From Progne subis subis (Eukaryota > Chordata > Aves > Passeriformes > Hirundinidae): a stretch of 64,000 bases of DNA. The stretch spans positions 1,621,001 to 1,685,000 of the forward strand of contig JAKJHU010000084.1 of the NCBI GenBank assembly GCA_022316685.1, in the 5' to 3' direction. A model generated the notes under the pieces. That model did not search any database. It saw nothing but the letters and a program-made list of their open reading frames with translations, and was not told the DNA's origin. Positions 47,441 through 60,348 of this stretch are shown here, in pieces. The number at the start of each line of letters is the position of its first letter. Position 1 is the first letter of the stretch. The position numbers and the translations under genes are program-made.

Positions 47441-48217
47441 CTGCTGCCAGTATTGTTCATGTAATTTTAACAACTAACCCCTTGTTTTACAGTTATGGAA
47501 AAATATTAATTGGAGCAGCGAAGATTCGCCACGGCATTTCAAATTTTCAGGTTTTTTAATGTCAGCCAGCTGGTATTTTCATAGCGTGAGACAAAGTTCA
47601 CCCAGATGTGGGGTGTAAATGGAAGTGATCATTTATTTTTGCTGTACAAAGGCCTGTGGAAAACAAACTCCAGACTTCCATGTTTGCTGGGAGTGGGGAA
47701 TATCTCTGCATGAGCAAGTTCTCATCTTCTCCCTCGCATGCCAGAATGTCACCACCTGCTCCATCATTGCACTGGCTTGTCTGACTCATTTAGGATCAAT
47801 GGGAACTTGAAATTTTCTCCAGGTCCATTATGAAATCCATAACAGGGCTGGGAAGATACACTGAGGAGCAGGGTATGGGGCAGAGCTTTTGTTCCACCCT
47901 GGCTCAGCCCACTCTAAATTGTGCCGTCACACCAAGCAAATAAACAAGAAGCAGCATTTTTGTGCTTCCTGTGTCTTGGGATTTTTTGTATTGCACATGC
48001 TTCACTGTGTAGGGGAAAGGATTACAGGTGACCTCAACCCTGATGAGTAACAGCTGTGTTAATTATCCAAAACATCCTCGCCCCTGATGAATCACAACTA
48101 TATCCAGTAAAGATAAGTGTGATAAAAGGGGTGGATTGGTTAGGCAGGGATGGATCTTGAGGAAGAGGAATGATCTGGAGGGGGAATGACTCACTGCTGT
48201 GAGGTCAGTCTGGGTCT
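47441..48217. other. Single-copy DNA with LTR-like signals of uncertain meaning
   Basis: AAATAAACAAG at about 47939 and GATAAAAGGGGTGG at about 48121, with an AP-1-like TGACTCA at about 48188, resemble the signals of a retroviral U3. I could not define LTR ends, so I do not call one. Confidence 0.3.
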
Positions 48218-48383
48218 GCAGTCAGAGCCTGTTGTTGGAACCCGCAGTCACAGTCTAGTCAGGTAAAAGCCTGCAGTCAGAGTCTTCAAACTGATCCCTG
48301 CAGTCAGAGTTTAGCAGGCAATAACCAGCAGTCAGAAGCTGCAAGGGAAACCCTTGCAGCAGGAGCTTGCTGCAGCCAGGGTC
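48218..48383 (+). repeat. Degenerate ~28-bp tandem repeat with GCAGTCAGAG core
   Basis: GCAGTCAGAG or a close variant begins at 48218, 48244, 48273, 48300, 48328 and 48356. The spacings are 26, 29, 27, 28 and 28. Only the core is well kept; the 18 bases between cores are diverged. It is probably an old minisatellite. Confidence 0.75.
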
Positions 48384-51300
48384 AGTGAATGATTGGAGTC
48401 AGGATGGCTGAGCTGTAAAGAGGAACAAACCAGGACCCTTTTCATGTGGTAACATAAAACAAGATAAACAAGAAGTCTGTGTTTCGGCTCACTTCTACCC
48501 TCTAATGAGAGGGGTGCTGCAACATTATTGCAGCAGAAAACACAGAGCTTACTCAGGGTTTTAGTCTGAAATGTAAATAGAGTTTGGCAGTTTTCACCAG
48601 TTTTAACCACTTCAAACATGAAATTGCAAACTCGTGGACTCTGAGCTCGGAGGACAGTTGTGTTGGCTTTATTCGTGTCACAGATCCACTTTGCACTCAG
48701 AAATACTCTCATTCAGTGAGGTGCTGTCCAGGAGGAATAGAGAGATTGGAATTCATCAAAGATCTATGGGTTTGCTGCTGGCTCCTGGGGTTAACAGGGC
48801 ACTGAAATGAAATGTTGAGAAGCCTCATGTCTGTCCTCTGGTCTGCCACCACTCAGGGATGGCCACACCAGGCTCATCCTTCCTGCTTCCTGAATGCTAA
48901 AGAGAAATAAAATATTATTTACCACTGCAACTACTCTAAATGCAAGAGAAAATGGTAGGCTATGTACATAATTACTGTCTGGTGGCTCTAAGGCACAGTT
49001 TTTTCCCAGAGAGGAGAGGATTAAAAGTGTGTATTCCTGCAAGAGATCAAAACCAGGGAAGACAGAACTATGGCAGAAAAAGAAATGCACACAAATAATT
49101 GGACTTAGCAGAAATGTGATATCTCAGACAAACAGATAGAGGAATCGCTTTGTGAAAAATAAATGAAATGGAGATATGTGGGAAACAAACATAAATAAGA
49201 ATAGATGGCATCAGTGTAACAGGCTTAGACTTACCTAAGTTTATATGTATTGACTCTACTGGGGGGCTCTGACTGCACTGTGCATTTAAAACTGCAGGAC
49301 TGAGACCTGTGTGTTCCAAATGATAACCTTGTAGGTCCACCCTGAGTCAGAGTACCCCCTTAGGCAACAGATGATGAGGTTACCAGGTTTAGAGCCTCTC
49401 TGCAGTCTGGACAGCTTTGGGTTGCTTTGAGCCTGTTTTGAGCATAGAGATTTCCTCTTGTGCCATCACAGCATCAGGAAAGGACATATTGAAAATGAAG
49501 TCAGAGCTCCAAAACTCTTCAAACTTCTGTGGAAGATAATATATAGGGTAAGAATAGACAGAGTTTAGCAAGAAATGCGTAGCAACAATGGGAAGTTTGC
49601 TTTCTGAAAAAACATAACATTGATAATATAGGTCTATTTATAAAACTTGGGAAGACAAAGATTAAAAACAAGTTCTTAAAATACATTTGTAAAGAAAGTT
49701 CAAACTTCTGTTTCCTCCTGATTCTAGGAAAGATAAAAGTTTTTGAATGTTACCAACCTCTATAAAGTTGATCTTGGAGATTTTTTCTCTTTGGGTGGAA
49801 AGAGAAAAATGAAAGGCATTGAAGTGATCTATGAAAGAGGAAGAGTTCATTCATTCTTCACACAAAATACTGGGAATGAACTCATTCAGGTGGATTCCTG
49901 CCCTTCTGCAGAGCTGTGCTCCCTGCTGTCCCTGCTTTTGGAAAACCTTCATTACACACTTTCTTTTCAAAACTTTGAGCTTTTCTTCTTAGTGAGTTGA
50001 GGTTGCTCAGACATCAGGGCTGCAGTCTGGGAAATAGCTCTGGAATCCAAATGAGTCAAACTTGCCCCTGGCTTTGCTTTGTCTGGGTGTCCAGAGAAAG
50101 AGGAACCTAGATTCATCCTGACACCTGAGTCACCCTCAGCAGCAAGGTGGCTCACTTTGGCACAGAAGTACATGACCACTAATGCAGCCCCAAAAACAAG
50201 GTGATCCTCTGTATCTACTTCAGCTTTGCCTCTGGGTATAAATGCAGTTTGCAAAGCATCAAGGTGAGCTTGGTGCCAAAAGCAGTGTTCCTTGGTCCTC
50301 TCCTACTTCTATAATCAGTCAGACAGAAAAAACACTGACGTGGAGCCACTCCCCTCCAAATCAGCCAGTATTTTTGCTGTGAATATCCCAACAGATCCCA
50401 AACGAACCAGCTGCCTCCTCAGGGAAGGCTCCTACCCCAAAACCCTTCTACCTCATAAGTTTTTGAAGCACTTTAAATGCTTCCTGCTGTCTCTCCTTTT
50501 CTCTTTGCCTCTGGTCCAGGTTTCATCCTCCTCCTCTCCCTGCAGTGTCTGTGGCAATGTCTGGCTCAGCAGCTCTGGGTTTGTCATCCCATAGACTCCC
50601 AACAGATCCAGAAAACCGGCTGTGCTGGGGTTCAGCTCTTTGGCACAGACACCTTGCAGCCTCCATCAAACAAATGAAGGATTCTGCTTTTCCACAGAAA
50701 TGTCCCCCAGCACAGCAGTCCTCTCCATAACAACCTCATCATGTTCAGAGGCAGATGCTCTAAATTAGCTGTGCTCTATGAACAGGAGCAGCATTGAGGT
50801 GGGGGAATGGAAAGGGGATGAGAAAAACTGAAACATTTTGCCCAAGGTCACATTTCAAACAACTTAATTTACCTTCATTTTAAGTGGCTTCTTGCTGCAA
50901 GACTCCCTAAGAGTATTTTTTTTTTCTTTTTTTTTTTCTTTTTTTTTCTTGTAGCATAGCAAGAAAATGGAAGTATCAACAAATAGGCACTTAGGCTTGT
51001 CATTTCAGCTCTTCTCTCTTTTCCTTTATTTTCAGTAAGAAAAAGAAAGCAAGAAAACCTGGAAATGAGGCAAGTCTCAGCCCTCAGAACTGCTAAGACT
51101 GTTTAAACTCTATAAGCATTTAGCTTGCTTAGTTCCTGAGTTTTTTTAAGCAAGGATTATTTTTTGATTGAAGTTTTTCAAAAGTAAGTTTAATTGAAAT
51201 CAATCCTCTGAAAAATTCGTTGAAACTGTTTCCTGATCAAAACAAAATCAGAATAAATGACATCTGATTTAAAAAATAATTACATCCAGTGATAATTAGT

Positions 51301-52984
51301 GTGTTTGCAGGGAAGTTTAACAATTTTTGTGTAGTAAAAGACCAGGATCAAAGTCAATATGCTTTGAGCTAATGTGCACACAGCATTTTCAGGCAGACAC
51401 TACATAGATGTGAAACTGGGGAAAATAGGATGTCTCTGAAATGAAAGACAGATGCAAGAGAGAAGTCTGCCTGGAAGGAAGTAGGGAATATGTATCACAC
51501 ATGTTAAAAAATCAATGAAAAATACATACCAGGTGAATGCCCTGGTTTGAAGAGGCATTTATCTTGCACTTCCCCAGCACGGGATGTCATTTACTCCTAA
51601 GATTGTCTAGTTTTTAAGAAAGAGGAAGAAGCAACCTCAGCTTCATTGAAACTTATAAATAAAACACCTCTCCACTTTCACCAAGCGCTGCTGTGCTAAA
51701 GCGTCACAGAAACTTTGCCTAAAAAATGCTTTCAAATATTACAAGAGACAGCTTTGTTTTCTTGCAGTGTTTCTCGTGTTTTATCCACATCCTTCAGCTG
51801 CTGGGGAGAGCTGAAAGCTGCCAGGTGAAATCACAACATGCAATTAAAGGTAGCCAAAGCACCCCATGAAAGGGAGCTCAGTGTGACTCTTGCAGAGCAG
51901 CCTGCGGGACGAAGGGTTACTGACTCTCAGAGACATTCCAGCTGTTTGGGGTCCTGCATGTCTTGGTGTGACATGGATTAGCTATTTCCTACTTACTCCT
52001 TCCTTCAAGGATCAGTCTGAAATGCAACCAATTCTGGCTGTGATCACAATTTCACCTGACCAGATTTTTATGGGGGGAAAAAAAAAAAAATTAAAAACTG
52101 CAAAGGCTTTCTCTCATATAAAAAATACTTCAGAAATCTTCAGTGAGGACTGAAAATCAATAGTGTTTTCTTTTTGCTAGGAATAATGGTTATTTCTGAG
52201 CAAAGCCCTGGTGCTGGAGAGGGCAACTGTGGGAGACATGCACATCTATCCCGTGGATTCACGAGGGCTTTGTCTTTGGCTCCCATTTGCACAGCATTAA
52301 ATTCTGCTGTGTTGACTTTGAGCTTGACATGCCACTAAATCTTCAGTCCCCAAGCAGAGTCCTCTCCAAATCGTGGCGTTTCACTGGCTGCCTCAGACCA
52401 CAAGTGTCACCTTCACTTGAAATTATCTTGTCCCAAGTGTGCTTAAAACATTCTCATAGTTCTTGATGAAGTTGGGCCCCGTTCCAAGGCCATGGCCAAG
52501 CCAAAACCCCTGCAAAGGGGGAGGGGGACGCTTTTCCTGGCTGCTTTCAGGAGGTCCCTTCTCAGGTCTGCTCGGTCCTGAAGAAGGTCTTATTATGCAA
52601 AAGCAATGTAACTGGATATGAGTTATGACTGAGAGGATTCATGCCAGTGTTCATGGGGTTTAATTAATGTGTTCATGTCACAGCTTTAATTAAATTGTGA
52701 CAGCAGTCTTGAGTGTCACCAAGGTAAAAAAGACAACTTTGCTGTCCAAGGCTCACAGGAAGTATAAAGGATTTTGTGCCTTCGGGGGTGATGGGTCTGG
52801 AGGAACCTGAAGTACCCAGCCCAGGATGGTGTCTGGGAGCAGAAGCAACTGCACAGCTGTCTGCAGAATTGAAATAAATACAGAAATTATCAAAAAATTA
52901 AATTAGAACCATTGTCATCAAAAAAGGGACTCTTAAATATTCCCTGAAAGTGGGTCCTTCGGTATCAGTGAACTACCTCTGCTG
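48384..52984. other. Long single-copy stretch, no gene recognised
   Basis: A T-rich tract lies near 50916-50950. Frames of up to 126 codons (48332-48712, -) have no motif I know. Two TTTAATTAA sites at 52660 and 52685, with a small hairpin, are noted separately. Confidence 0.5.
52660..52702. promoter_or_regulatory. Paired TTTAATTAA sites with a hairpin
   Basis: TTTAATTAA occurs at 52660-52668 and 52685-52693. The second is enclosed by TGTCACA (52676-52682) and TGTGACA (52696-52702), a perfect 7-bp inverted repeat. TAATTA is a common homeodomain core. Binding is an inference only. Confidence 0.25.
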
Positions 52985-53305
52985 GATCATGGAATCAGGG
53001 GATTCCAGAATGGTTTGGGTTGGAAGAGAACTTAAAGATCATCTTTCCAATCCCCTGCCATGGGCAGGGACACCTTCCACTAGCCCAGCTTGCTCCAAGC
53101 CCTGTCCAACCTGGCCTTGGACACTTCCAGGGACCCAGGGGCAGCCACAGCTTCTCTGGGCACCCTGTGCCAGGGCCTGCCCACCCTCACAGGGAACAAT
53201 TCCGTCCTAATATCCATTCTAACCCTGTCCCCTGGCAGTGGGAAGCCATTTCCTCTTCTCCTGTGACTTCAGGCCCTTGCAAACAGTCATTCTCCATCTC
53301 CCTTG
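52985..53305 (-). mobile_element. CR1 LINE fragment, ~320 bp
   Basis: Antisense: GGATTCCAGAATGGTTTGGG, CCTGCCATGGGCAGGGACAC, CTTGGACACTTCCAGGGACC, then CACCCTGTGCCAGGGCCTGC and TGGCAGTGGGAAGCCATTTC. It is close to the dominant CR1 type of the window and is among the best preserved. Confidence 0.95.
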
Positions 53306-54037
53306 TAGATCTCTACACCTTCATCTGTTTGATGAAATGTGAGAGTGAATTCATTCTTTTTTCATCAACAGGCTCATTTTGCAGATTCTGTCTCAAATGT
53401 CTTTTTAATCTCTTCAGTTCAGTCTAGCAGTAAACTCACTAAACTTCCAGAGCTGTGTGTCAGCATTTGTCTCCACACACAAATATGATCTGCTGATAAG
53501 GCAGATCGGAAGCTGGTTAATTGCATCGGATTTCTCCCTGAAAAGCCTTTGTAACTACCCTCAAATATCATCGAGGCTGAGGCTAAGTACATGTTTGAAT
53601 ATTTTCTTCAGTTCTCTGCTGACAAAACTGCTGATGTGGTTGTTCTTTTGTCTTATGATTGATCAAAAAAAAAAAAAAAAAAAAAAGGCAAAATTTTCAT
53701 CCTAACACAAACACACAGATGAGAGATGGTCCAAAGAAGGCAATTTCATACAGAACTGATTTTCATAAAGATTTTGAAGCATTTCCTCCTTCATCAGTGT
53801 TTGTTCCTAAGCATCAGACACTAAAGCAAATTGCAGTTTCTCCTACTAACGTAATTTGAATTTATTTTGGTGGCTTTTGACCATCTTTTACCTTGTGATT
53901 TGTTCCCAGAACTAAACTTTTGGTGAACATTTGTTCAAAGATATTTTTTTGTCAGGATATCAGACTTGTCTTGCTTATTAATTTGCCCTGATAACTTATT
54001 CCTGAATAATTTCAGGGATTATCTTTGTTCACCAATC
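53306..54037. other. Single-copy DNA with an A tract
   Basis: A 22-nt A run lies at 53665-53686. No gene is recognised. Confidence 0.45.
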
Positions 54038-54193
54038 ATAAAATCACAGAATACTGGAGTGATGTGGGTTAGAAGGGACTTTAAAGCCCATCCAGTGCCA
54101 CCCCCTGCCATGGGCAGGGACACCTTCCACTGTCCCAGGTAGTGCCAAGCCCTGTCCAACCCAGCCTTGGACATTTCCAGGAATCCAGAGCAG
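54038..54193 (-). mobile_element. CR1 LINE fragment, 3' end
   Basis: Antisense: AAATCACAGAATACTGGAGT, CCCTGCCATGGGCAGGGACA and CCTTGGACATTTCCAGGAAT, ending at CCAGAGCAG. Confidence 0.92.
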
Positions 54194-57100
54194 ATCATTT
54201 GTTCCATCATTCCTACTTTTTAAACACTCTCATAAAAGTTTTTCTTTCATTGAACACAAAAGAGAAACAAATTTCACACAGAAGCACTCTGACACGCATC
54301 TTCCACCATGGATTTGACTTCCTGGCTCCCTTCAGTCTCTTTTAACATTGCAGACTTTTTTGGGTAAACAAAGAAAGGCCTAATTAACACTTTAGATTTT
54401 TTTCTGTCTTCTCTTCTGCCAGCATTTACCACCTCAATACCAGTCTGACAGCAGGGAAAATTCATTTAATTGCGATGCATTCCATCTCACATCCTGTAAT
54501 CCTGGTGTAAAACTGCATTCCCAGGTGGAAATGAGCACCAAAGGCACAACTGAGCATCCTCTCTGGCAACTCTGCCCCACCCTTGATATTCCTACACAAA
54601 AATTCCCAGTTTCCTCCCTTTCTCTGACATTTCATTTGCCTGTAACACCACAACTTTGGAACAGCACATCTCATCAGCTCCAAAATCCACGGGACTAGGA
54701 TCAATGGCATCAAGTGCTTCAGCTTCGTCCCAGTTCTGAATGTCTAAGCTGTTGTCTCCAAAAGTTTTCAGCCTTGTCTTGCCCTGCCATGACATCTTCT
54801 CCCATCTCTCGGGACTCAACACTCCCCATTTTATTTGCTGTGCCAACAGGAGTTGTATTTCTGCTCCAAATAAGTTCCCTGCTTTGCACAAAACTCATTA
54901 AAAGTCATGGAGAAGGTTTAGGTCATGAATGGGTGCTCAGGAATGGAGAAATCCCAGTGGAAATAAGAGTACAAAGGGAGAGGGGTGGGGTGAAAGATGC
55001 AGGAACTTCACGGGCCAAGACCTTGGTGTGGCTGGAGAGGAAAGACCCAGAGATGCCGAGTGGAAGAGAGCCGGCTGAGAGCAAACGAATCTGGAATTAA
55101 TTTATGGCCTTGGATTAATGCTGATGGATCAGCTGTGACACAGAATTAGAGTTGGAGATGCAAACTGAGATGCATCTGGATGCAGGGGGAACATGGCACA
55201 GCAGAAGTGGGTGAATCATCCAGCCCGACACGGGCCAGGAGGAGGTGGTAGCAGGGTAGGACTGGAAAGCAAACTCCTGGAGAATACTAAGCTGCCAGTG
55301 CGAGAAAAGGAGCGGGAGATTGGAAGGGAATGCTCAAGGTGGAAGAAAATGAGACAAACAGAGTTTAGGAGACAAAATAAAAACAAGACACATGGAAAAC
55401 TTATTGAGTCATTCCCATTCTTCCACTACTCCCATCCCACCAAAAAACTGGGTGAACATATATTTATGTGCTGAATTTAGCCTAATATTCAGCTTGTAAC
55501 ATCACCAAGCAGATTTAAGCCAGCTCAAATTTTATTTTCTTTAAAGTTCTATAACATTTTCTTTCTTTCCCCTTATTTCTTCCCCTTCATTTACAACTTT
55601 TTCTCCTTTTCTTTGCCCAAAGACAAAAAATTGTCACCCACCAGCAATCCACCCTCCAGCTGGAACAGCAAATTATGATTATTCACGTAAGTCATATAGT
55701 TGATTTTCTGCTCCTGGGCTTTGAATCCCAATGGGAAAGATAAGAATATTTCTCTTACAGCTTTGAGCAGGAATTGATCACTTCCTATTCCTAAATACAA
55801 GTCATACCCTGCATTCATGTTGGTTATGGGCATGGTGGGATTTTAAGCTGTGCAAATATATCAGAATTCATGCCACAGAAGATAAGAAAAATCGAAACAT
55901 AGGAAAGAAATATTACAAATGGCAATGCTTAGCAACTCAGGTGAAAGATACCCGAGTTTAGAGGATTTAAAATATTTTTTAAAAGTTTTTAAACCTTAAG
56001 GAAAAGAATGAAAGCAAAGAATAAGACAAGAAGTGAAGCATTGGGTCATTCTGAAAAGCAACAGAAACCAAAATTTCCCTACCGTTGGGGTAATGAAAAA
56101 TCTGCTTAATTATGTGGCAATTAGATACTACGTGTGTAATGCTGAGTACTCATGGATTCTGTATATTGTGAACCCCTTTCAGCAGAATCTCCCAGCACCC
56201 AGGACAAGATACCCAAGAAAAAGCAAAAAAAGAGGAGGGGGGTCAAAAGATTTCCCTCTCCCTGTGTCACAGATTTGTCACAGTCACCCACTGATCAACC
56301 AGAAATGCACTTGCCCTGTCACAGGGACAGCTGGAAAATGAACGTGCCCCGATATTTTTATTGCATGTTGTCATTGAACTGGAGCAGAGGACCTTGGGGG
56401 ACAGGCAAATGGATCATTTTAATTAACACTTAATTGTGCTTGACACCTGAAATTCTGCTAAGCTTCTCCCCTGCCAGACCCAATAAGTGAAGGATGTCTG
56501 TGCAGCATTGTGCCAATAAGCAGGAGCTAGGAATTACTCCCAGCTGCAGGACGGAACCTCCTTGCCTCATTTTCCTGTGGAGAAAGCACAGCATTTTGGT
56601 TTTAAATCCTAAAATCAGGAATATGAGCAGATTTTCAGCTACCAAAACACAGGAATGATTTCCATGGAAGTGAGGGTTTTCTTTGTGGCTACGCAAAGAA
56701 CAGTTGAAAAGTTTCATAGATAACAAATCAATCAGTGATTAAAAAAACCACACATACACCACTATCCTCCTCTGTGGTGAGGAATTAAGCACAAATACCA
56801 AACCATTTAAAAATATGTAAATGTAACCTTGAGATGTTGGGGGGAAACCCACACTGAGAGGTAGAAAACTTGAGGAAGGTTTATTTCCATGCTCTCAGAA
56901 AGGTATAACATTAGCATTGTCCCACCTTCTACAGTTCTACTTGTATCATTAGCTTTTATTAGCATTGGATTGAGCACACCCTGCTTTATGACATTGCAAC
57001 ACAAATCAAGGCAGAGCCTCCCCAGTGACTCATACAAGCCAGCAAGCTCCATATAAAAGAAAGCCTTGACAGATGGGAAGGCAACAGAAACTGCAGAAGG

Positions 57101-58497
57101 CTGTTAAACTTCCTTTTTCCCATTATATACCAAAGTATACAGCTGGAGACGAGCACATTTTTATAGGTTAAATGCCAGTGAAACAAAACCGGGGAACACT
57201 GTGAGTTCTCCATTACCGGGGCCCCCTAGCTGCTCTTGACACAAAGATCACACCGCTTTAACGATATCACTGTCCCCAAAACTCCAGTTTCCCATGCATC
57301 CTGATGTCCCTGCTGTAAAGCATCCTGATGTATATGTCGTCCATTCCCTGGTGGGAAGAGGGTTAAAGCAGAGTCCTCTTCCGGAAGAGGCTGAGGCAAG
57401 GTGATGTCCCTGTGCCTTTCCCAGCTGAGAGGGGCTACAGGCACCCAACATCCCAAAGGGCACTACCGTCCTTCCCGGTCCTCCCCAAGATACGAGCAGG
57501 GAAAGCTCAAAGCTGACCAAACCTCTGCAGATCACCTTCATCCTGAGCCTGATGTGCCTCCTTTGCCCAAAATCACAGCGAGAGGCACACAAGAGGTGCT
57601 GTCCCTCAGCAGAGCTCCAGCACAAGAAGCTCACCCTGGCTTTTCCTCCTCCAAGAGAAGATGCTAATGATATTTTAGGAAATGTTGCCTCGGCTGTGGT
57701 GGACCAAGGGCGCAAACTCCTCAAAAATGGCTTTGCCAGCTACAGCTGCAGGTGGCAGCCTGAGTTTAACTTAATTACATTCATTAGTTTGGCAATCTGA
57801 GATGAAATGGCAGTTAGCAACTTTGGAGCAGAGGGGGTTGTTAGCAAGGAAAGCAGTGAGAAAATCAAATTCCCTTATGGAGAGAGCCTTGCAAGCAATT
57901 ACTTGAGGTGTTGGTGGGCTGTGGGTAGTGCTTCAGAGCTAAATGTCTCTGCTGGGTCCATGTTTCATGATGTAAAAGAGTTATTTTGGTGCTCAAACTC
58001 TCCTGAAGTTGTTTTACAGGGCTCAGCTTGTTGAAATCAGAGATTCTTTCCAAAAGTACCCTCATATCAGGAGGGTTTTACTCCAAAAATGTGATTTTTT
58101 TCAGAGTTAGATTTTTTTAAAATATATTATCCTAGAAGTTTAAAAAGAAAACAAAAAAGCACCCAAGAGATAAGAGTCTGAATTTCAGCTGTGATGGGCC
58201 TGCTAACAATCCAAACAAGATTTGCAATAAACAGGCAATTTCTTGATGCTGTTTAGACCTCGTGAACAGAAATCCTGTTGTTCTCCTGGGTAATTTCCAG
58301 GGAAGTGGCTCTTGGGAGATTTTGTCTCTTGCAGTTACCCATCGCTAAGTTCTAACCACTGTTAGAGACAGCAATTGAATTAGAAATAAATGGAGAGGCA
58401 CATTGATATAACCCATGTTGTTTAAAATACCAGTTGGATAAATTGGTACAGTCCCCTCACGCTTGGGCACTTTGGTTGTGAGAAGCCTCATGGACAT
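54194..58497. other. Long single-copy stretch, no gene recognised
   Basis: Frames of 99-158 codons occur at 54592-54891 (-), 54714-55100 (+) and 57248-57724 (-). The last lies in a GC-richer patch with an 88-codon frame opposite. None shows a motif, signal peptide or domain I can name. Confidence 0.5.
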
Positions 58498-58810
58498 GGA
58501 TGAGAGACTATTTACAAGCGCCTGGAATGACAGGACACAGGGAATGGCTTTCCACTGGGAGGAGACAGGGGTAGATGGGATATTGGGAAGGAATTCTTCC
58601 CTGTAAGGGTGGTGGGGCGCTGGCATAGGTGCCCAGAGCAGCTGTGGCTGCCCCTGGATCCCTGGAAGTGTCCAAGGCCAGGTTGGACAGGGCTTGGAGC
58701 AACCTGGGTTAGTGGAAGGTGTCCCTGCCCATGGCACAGGGTGGGACTGGATGGGCTTTAAGGTTCCTTCTATCCTAAACCATTCTGGGATTCTGGGATT
58801 CTAGGATATT
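58498..58810 (+). mobile_element. CR1 LINE fragment, ~310 bp
   Basis: Sense: GAGACTATTTACAAGCGCCT, GATGGGATATTGGGAAGGAA, GGATCCCTGGAAGTGTCCAA and GTGTCCCTGCCCATGGCACA, ending in CTGGGATTCTGGGATTCTAG octamers. It is one of the better preserved copies. Confidence 0.95.
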
Positions 58811-58939
58811 ATAACTAGCACCTAGGAAAAGTAATCAAAGAATAAAGACTATGGAAGCTGATAATAAAGTTATCAGCTTGATGCAGAATAGAAGACATTT
58901 AAATTAGCATTATTTTAGCATGGCTGGAAAAGCCACTCA

Positions 58940-58970
58940 AGCTGGAAAATCAACCAAGATTTTTCCAGCT
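58940..58970. other. Hairpin-forming inverted repeat
   Basis: AGCTGGAAAATC and GATTTTTCCAGCT pair over 12 bases with one extra T, around a 6-base loop. It has no following T run and no gene context, so a bacterial-style terminator reading does not apply. Confidence 0.6.
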
Positions 58971-59310
58971 ATTTTGTTCTTCTGCCATCCCTAATTCTGT
59001 CCCTGAAATGTTCCACATGCACAGGGAATCAGGAGCCTTGAGGGCCCTGTGTTGTTCTGGTTGTGGTGAGCAGTGATTTTATGGGTGTTACGCTCCCAGT
59101 GATGTGCATGACTTTGGTTGTACAGGTTGATTTAAATAAATTAATTTTTTTTCAGAAAATCTGTTTTCCCAATTGCCAGTCATTTAGATCACATACTTCC
59201 CAATGATTTTACCACCTCACTCACTGTGGTGTTTCAAAATACACAGTCAATAAGAAAAATAGTGCTTTATTTTAAATTAAAAAATAATAAAAAGAAAGAA
59301 AGAAAATCCA

Positions 59311-59370
59311 GTTAATTTCACCCAAATACTGATGCATGCAGTTAATTTCATCCAAATACTGATGCATGCT
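59311..59370. repeat. 30-bp tandem duplication
   Basis: Two units start GTTAATTTCA(C/T)CCAAATAC and end TGATGCATGC(A/T). They differ at two positions. Confidence 0.92.
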
Positions 59371-59805
59371 GGACTTTCCTCATCAGTACCACCTAATAAT
59401 TGAATTTCATCAGCCCCACCTGATGCTATAAAATAAGAAGCAGGACCTACAGTTGGTACTAAACATTTTGAAAATTCTCAATTTCATGAGAACGGATGCA
59501 GCAGATTTTCAGCAAGAGCCAGGCCCGTGTTGGCTGTGCTGGTGGAGAAGGGAGGTGTTATCCCCCTGAGGTTTTAGCAGCTACAAAAGATCTTTAAGCC
59601 CCAGATGAAAATTAACTGGAATCCTACCATGAAATTTAATGAAAACTTGTTGGAGTCCAGGGCATTCCTTTGGCTGCCCTGGAGGGTCAGAGACCTGGGC
59701 AGGGGGGTCTGGGACCCTGGCACAGAGCCCAGAGGGACATTGGCTTTGATCTCAGTCCATGGGAAAGGCTTCCTGCACTGCGGGAAGGATTGCAAGCCAT
59801 AAGAG

Positions 59806-60348
59806 TGTGAAAGATTGGAGTTTAGCTCATCACAGGATGAGAAAATAGTAGGTTTGGGTTTTTAGTGTGGAAGTGGATGGGAGCAAGATGGAGGATTTGG
59901 GGCATTGTCTCTTGCTTCTTCTTTCTTCTTCCCTCACTCCATTTTCTGTAGTGACGGTGGCACAAAGTAGTTTAAGGAGATTGGGTCAAAGTGGGGATGA
60001 CCTGTTTAATATAAGTGATAGGTACTGGCAAATAATGATAAATAAAGAACACTTAACAATTATATAAATTATATAAAATTATATAAAATTATATAAAATT
60101 ATATAAAATTTAACAAGTATAAAAGACAGCAACAGCTCAGTGCGGGGGGAGTCGTCAGATGCCCGAGCAGCTGCACAGATCTTAACTGGGCACTGAGAAA
60201 ATTGTAAGATAAGAAACAATAAACAAAGCGCGCAACCTTGAAAAATCAGAACCTGAAGACTCCGTCTCTTTCTTGCTTCTCGCCCAGGGCTTTGCAAAAG
60301 GCAAAAAGACTCTAAAGCCACCTAAATCTCAGAAGAGAAACCGAGAAC
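59806..60348 (+). mobile_element. Endogenous retroviral LTR (ERVL-like by memory)
   Basis: The segment starts TGTGAAAGATTGGAG. It has a TTGCTTCTTCTTTCTTCTTC stretch in the U3, a TATAAAAG box at 60118-60125, an AATAAA signal at 60218-60223 and a GACTCCGTCTCTTTCTTGC stretch that fits U5. It is followed at 60349 by TGGCGTTCCTGGGTGGGC, which looks like a primer-binding site. This order (U3, TATA, AATAAA about 100 bp later, U5, primer site) supports a 5' LTR. The edges and family name are tentative. Confidence 0.6.
60059..60112. repeat. ATATAAAATT array in the LTR U3
   Basis: Four near-perfect ATATAAAATT units plus a degenerate one end a few bases before the TATAAAAG box. Confidence 0.92.

Larger units (their letters stand above)
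58811..59805. other. Single-copy DNA with small repeats
   Basis: It holds a hairpin at 58940-58970 and a 30-bp tandem duplication at 59311-59370. No gene is recognised. Confidence 0.45.

Noticed and set aside
57248..57724. 158-codon minus-strand frame
   Set aside because: There is no recognisable domain, a plus-strand frame overlaps it, and the composition suits a GC-rich non-coding patch.
58940..58970. Hairpin as a transcription terminator
   Set aside because: The window is vertebrate DNA and no gene or T run follows the stem.
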